This document shows, in pieces, positions 59,701 to 64,000 of a stretch of 64,000 nucleotides of DNA (positions are counted from its first letter, which is position 1; every line of letters starts with the position of its first letter). This DNA is from Hirudo medicinalis (Eukaryota > Annelida > Clitellata > Hirudinida > Hirudinidae). Both the position numbers and the translations under genes were made by a program. The stretch covers positions 91,712-155,711 of the forward strand of contig MPNW01000106.1 of the NCBI GenBank assembly GCA_011800805.1, in the 5' to 3' direction. The notes beneath the pieces are model-generated. The model did no database searches, was not told the DNA's origin, and was given only the letters and a program-made list of their open reading frames with translations.

Positions 59701-60309
59701 CATAATCATTTTTCATCCGGCCAACGTTGGCATAGTTGGCATAAGGTCGGCTAATAAATATATTTAATTTAAAACAATATGAGACAAGGAATGTAAGTCT
59801 AAAATGATTAAAATCTTGATATTCATAAGAATTTGCGAGAATAATGAGAAAAAAATTTAGTATTTTCGGCCCAACTATCAGCAGACGATTATTATATTTT
59901 TAAATTGAAAATTCAAGAATTGTTGAAAAATTAGATTTAAACTAATAACGTTCTCAATCGGAGCAATTCCCAGATGCTTGACTTATGCCATTCAGTGGGA
60001 GCCGAGGGTTAAGAAACCAGCAAAAGTGTCATAAAAGTTTCCATGTCGTAGTGATTTACTTGTACGGCGTTGTTTTTTTTTTTTTTAACATCTCCAAACA
60101 CAACCATTGTTTGCGCTGTTTGTTGCGCATAACGTCAATTGGTGACTGACATTGGCAGACTTTATGGTTGCTCAATAAACCATGGTCTACAGCTAAGCCC
60201 ATTTCACCGCACCTCTCGTTTCGTATGTCTTGATTTGGCTTTATAGAAAATATTCCGGAAAAATATAAAGTTATTATTTCTAAAATTGATAAATATAATA
60301 AATAAATAT

Positions 60310-60665
60310 TTTATTTTACTGCATTATCATAAGGGCAGTTGCTTTTAATTATTTGATGGACGGAATTGTCAAATTATTATTTAAAACAATGGTAAAAACT
60401 AATACAATAAGCAATTATTTTATTTTACTTCGTTACTTTCATAGACGCATGTTACTTTTACTCAATTAATGAGAGGAGTTTATTTTGTTAAGGCATATTT
60501 TGCCTTTTTAGGTTTATTTTGAATATTAATTAAGGCAGATTCGGCGTTTTCACCCTAAATTTTTTGAAATTTTAAAAGTCTTTGATAAATAATTTAAAGA
60601 AAAAACATCCATTTTTGAACCAACGTTAGGCCAACGTCGATCAGCCTTAACCACTCGGCTGCTTT
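60310..60665. repeat. Dispersed repeat, copy 2, with tRNA-like segment at its end
   Basis: 60330-60560 matches the repeat at the start of the window (shared 'catagacgc', 'gttacttttac', 'ggagtttattttg', 'ggcagattcggcg'). Just beyond, at 60655-60600 on the minus strand, GCAGCCGAGTGGTTAAGGC is a good tRNA box A and D-arm of the Ser/Leu kind, and GTTGGTTCAAAAATG about 30 bases later is a box B-like stretch. The unit may be a tRNA-derived SINE family. Confidence 0.55.
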
Positions 60666-61159
60666 ATTTTCTTTTTCCTATATCACGATTCACATCCAGT
60701 TAGTTATCCCTTCCGAGATAGATACAGTTGAGTTGATTTACTGCATCTGTTTATTGATAACCATTTTAATTTTAATTATGTTCAATTATGGCATTTTTTC
60801 GCATAAGCATGCACAATGTTGAAATTTCATTGCCATTACAACAAAAGATGCCGTAACAGCAAATAGTGAAACATGAAATAGTGTGTCATGAAGGTGTGTT
60901 TGGGCTATCCTTAAAAGGAACCAGAAGTTAAATAAGTTCGTAGCAGCTACGAATGTTTTGTATGATATGAAGTCTGCCATTAACTCCAAGATGCTTGCTT
61001 CTGGAAATAGTGCTGGACTTCACTCTCTCCACTTGCTTAAAAAAGCAAAATCAGATTATGTGAATTGCTATAGAATCCAAAAAGAAATGAAAGACAAAAG
61101 AGATTCATTCAATTTTCTGCAAATCCTTTTCAGAATATTATTATTACACGCAGGTTAAC
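60666..61159. other. Flank of the gypsy-type element, nothing recognised
   Basis: No recognised gene. A 66-codon frame (60958-61158) has a protein-like look but no assignable family. Confidence 0.35.
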
Positions 61160-61455
61160 ATTGTTTTGGGAATTGGAGCAAAAAAGGACCAAAGCCTGTC
61201 ATTTATTTGGATTTTGCTGTATATGATATTCAGTAGTCCTAGGCTGGACATTTGTTCTCCTTTGTTTTTACCTTTTTTTTTGTGGCCCATCCCCCAGAAC
61301 ATAAGAAGTTTGGGCCGAAGCGTTGGTGATGGGGGCACTCCTCCTCTGATGATTCCCTATTGGTATGCTTCATGGTATATTTTCTTAGTACTTTGCTCTC
61401 CTTTGTTTTTTGGTTGTCTCAATGTAAATAAACTCTGTTCTAAACATGACATGGC
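61160..61455 (+). mobile_element. Probable 5' LTR of a gypsy-type retroelement
   Basis: Begins near a TGTT at about 61160, carries an AATAAA-containing stretch ('gtaaataaactctgttc', about 61424-61440) and ends with CA just before TGGCGCAGTCG at about 61452. That could be the primer-binding site, and the gag-like frame starts at about 61465. The partner LTR lies outside the window, so the limits are inferred from layout alone. Confidence 0.4.
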
Positions 61456-61464
61456 GCAGTCGTA

Positions 61465-64000
61465 GTGACATGTATTCTTGTTAGGCAGCCACCAGCGCTG
61501 GATGTAAACTCTCCCGACCCAGCAGAGGCCTGGAGACAATGGAGAAGAAACTACGAGACATACTTCAGACTTTGTGATGGAAATCAGCTTTCTGATGATC
61601 AACATTTGGCCATTCTGCATGCTTTGGGCAAGTTTAACATGGATTGGCATATCGAAGAGGACAAGAAGCATGACATTTTCCTTTAAAGACTTGAAGACAA
61701 ACTCAAAAGTAGTCCTAGAAAGATTGTCCAGAAGGAAATCAGTCCGGTCAGTCAGACTGTTCTTCAACCAATAGTTGGGATCAAGCAGACTTCAGGACTT
61801 CAAGAAAATAATTTTGCAAGAGTTTGCAAAACTATAGTTATAGATATGCAACAATGTGTTATAGATAATTACGATCAATTTGTTTGACAGTAATGTAAAC
61901 AGAAATTGTATATTATTTTGCATATTGCAAGTGTTCGATGACCCGTCAATTGAATTCAAATTAGACACGGGTGCAGAGGTTAACACAATATCCTCATTTC
62001 ACCTGAACAAATTGTCACAGATGAAACTGAGAAAGAAAGCTGTTAAAGTGAAGCCCTATAGAGTCAAAAACTCTCTTGAATGAAATATCCAAAGAGATGG
62101 ATCAATCCCTCTGGTAGTGCACCCACCTCAACATGTTTCCATTGCTCTTCAAGAACAAAAAAAGAGAGCTTGATTTGATGGTAATGGCTGGCATCATTGC
62201 AAGGGTTATAGAACCAACAAAGTGGGTTAATTCTCTCTTGATTGTAGAGAAGAAAAATGGCTCCTTAAGACTTTGCCTTAATCTCGAGATTTGAACAGAG
62301 CAATTCATCAATGAACAGAGCAACATCATGCACAACTTTCGTGGAAAGAATGTTTTCATGGTCATTGACAAGAGTGAAGGGTTTTACCAAGTTCCACGAT
62401 GATGAGGCAAGCTCATTTTTGCACACATTCAATACACCATTTGGCAGATATCAAATGCTGAGAATGCCCTTAGGTATATCTAGTGCTCCTGAAGTGTTCC
62501 AGAGGATCAACACATCAATTTTTGGGACATAAAGGGTGTTCACATCATATTTGATGACATGATTGTGGCTTCTGAGAATGCAGATGAACATGATAGGATA
62601 CTGGGTGAATTTTTCAAAAAAGCCTCGGAAAACGGTGTTTGTTTAAAAATCAACAAAATACAGTACCATGTCATGTCTGTTCGATACATAGGTCACATTA
62701 TCTTATAGCAAGGCATGAAAGCAGATCCAGAAAAAGTCAGAGCAATCACTAACATGCCCCCACCCCATATGGCCGACCTCAGGCCTTCTAATGGGTGTGC
62801 TTGCCTATGTCATGAAGTTTGTTCCAAAGTTGGCAGAATACACAGAGCCATTGAGATCTTTGTTGAAGAAAACCTCAAAGGTCGTCAACCCACACAGTTG
62901 CTTTGGACAAGATTAAGGATGTTGTTGCAAACTTGTCTGTTTAAAAATTTTTTAAACCTAATCAGGACATTGGCTTCAGGCAGATTGCTTATAGTTATGG
63001 TCTAGGTGCCTGTCTCATTCAGAGAGATGGACCATTCACATACAGTAGTCACTTGCTCACAGATTATGAGTAAAATTATGTGAATTTTAGATAGAAAAGG
63101 AGCTTTTGGCCATTGTTTTTGCATGCAGCAGGTTTGACAGCTGATGTAGCTGTGGACAAGTGACAGTTCACAGTGATCATAAACCGCTTAAGTCGATTTT
63201 AAAGAAATCCATTCATGTCTTCAGAGGCTTTTGTTGAAGCTAAGGCATTACAATCTGATTGAGCAGTATGTGCCAGGAAAGGAACTGCATATAACCTGAT
63301 ACTTTATCCAGGGCTTCTTGCACTGACATGGCAAGTGCTTCATGGTGATTCATAGTTGGAAGCAGAAATAACACTAGCATTTCATTTCAGCTCATCAGGG
63401 AATTGACAAAATGAAATGTATGGCACGCACATGTGTTTACTGGCCTGGACTAGACCATGATATAGAATCGTGATATCATGTCGGCACTGTCTCAACAATC
63501 GCAGCCTTCCAAAGAAGGAGACCCTAGTGCCAAATGCTGTGACAGAGGGACCTTGGCAGAAAGTGGGAGTTGATATTTTCACATTAAATTCTTGGGAGTA
63601 TTTGCTTATGATTGACTAATTCAGTAAATATCTGGAGGTATTTAGAAAACAAGATGGCCACAGCATTTATCTCAAAACTGAAAAGATGTGTATATTCTTG
63701 GGACATGGCATTCCAATGACTATAATTTCAGACAACATGCCCTTTAACTCAGAAAGTTGTAGAAGATTTGCAGTGGTTATTCACTAGTCCAGGCAATCCT
63801 CAGTCAAATGGAATGGTTGAAAGATGCATCTGGACCATCAAGAATGTCCTGAAAAAGGCTGAATAAGCAAGGACAGACCAACATCTTGCTCTGAGGCTCT
63901 AAGCCTGAGGAATACTCCAATCTTCGAGATCAATGCGTCTCCATCATAGCTTTTTTTCATCCATAGATTGAGGGACACACTTCCCAGTTATTGCCCCATG
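61465..64000 (+). pseudogene. Broken Ty3/gypsy-type retroelement (gag, protease, RT, RNase H, integrase)
   Basis: In order: a gag/capsid start (AWRQWRRNYETYF, about 61520-61560); an aspartic protease core LDTGAEVNTIS (about 61960-61995); reverse transcriptase blocks (KWVNSLLIVEKKNGSLRLCL, MVIDKSEGFYQV, catalytic FDDMIV near 62555, IGHIIL); RNase H traces (about 62890-63260); and integrase with the zinc-finger part HQGIDKMKCMARTCVYWPGL (about 63392-63450), then VGVDIFTLNSW and ISDNMPFNSE. Order and motifs fit a K02A2.6-like gypsy element. Stops and frameshifts occur throughout, and the gap between gag and protease is too short for a full gag, so the copy is inactive. It runs off the window end. 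Confidence 0.85.

Noticed and set aside
1..64000. CRISPR arrays, bacterial operons, riboswitches or rRNA genes
   Set aside because: None seen. Spliced metazoan genes throughout rule out a prokaryotic reading, and no rRNA-like conserved blocks were noticed.

Overview
This is a nuclear, AT-rich window from an invertebrate animal. It has spliced genes with mostly short GT-AG introns, no operons and a heavy load of decayed transposons. The gene set (Dishevelled, Musashi, Tribbles, a ZDHHC5/8-type palmitoyltransferase, an SLC13 transporter, dynamitin and an alpha-carbonic anhydrase) is metazoan. The phylum cannot be fixed from the sequence alone. The high conservation of the Wnt protein and the CR1/L2, Tc1, hAT, P-like and gypsy-like elements fit many invertebrates. 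All seven gene models were assembled by hand from splice signals and reading phase, and each closes in frame.

Layout. 1-235 is one copy of a dispersed repeat, also seen near 60.3-60.6 kb. 1956-6584 (minus) is Dishevelled in 14 coding exons. A 375-bp divergent promoter separates it from 6960-9423 (plus), dynamitin/DCTN2 in 13 exons. 9.4-16.3 kb has no recognised host gene and holds hAT and LINE debris. 16338-21803 (plus) is an alpha-carbonic anhydrase in 7 exons, whose last intron has taken up a LINE and a Tc1/mariner copy. 21.8-25.2 kb holds a hAT remnant, a MITE and a small unassigned ORF. 25257-39125 (minus) is Musashi in 12 exons with large introns. 39.1-42.4 kb holds a decayed element with an unusual ORF. 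42385-45796 (minus) is a ZDHHC5/8-like enzyme in 9 exons. 47758-54180 (plus) is an SLC13 transporter in 14 exons, with a LINE, a SINE and unexplained coding-like debris in its introns. 55.06-55.93 kb is a P-element/THAP-type non-autonomous transposon. 56549-57937 (plus) is Tribbles in 3 exons. 58-64 kb is repeats, ending in a broken gypsy-type retroelement that runs off the window.

The genes do not form one pathway. Dishevelled (Wnt relay), Musashi (translation control), Tribbles (pseudokinase scaffold for COP1-directed degradation) and the DHHC enzyme are all regulators. DCTN2, carbonic anhydrase and SLC13 are housekeeping or transport functions.

Most worth a second look: Musashi ends in a hydrophobic, tail-anchor-like segment; Dishevelled keeps the start of the family C-terminal motif but has lost its FVDVM end; an 85-bp segment is present as a nearly identical inverted pair 2.4 kb apart; a THAP-headed MITE sits at 55 kb; and a poorly characterised mobile ORF family (DGGPDENPRYQ) lies at 40.3-41.2 kb.
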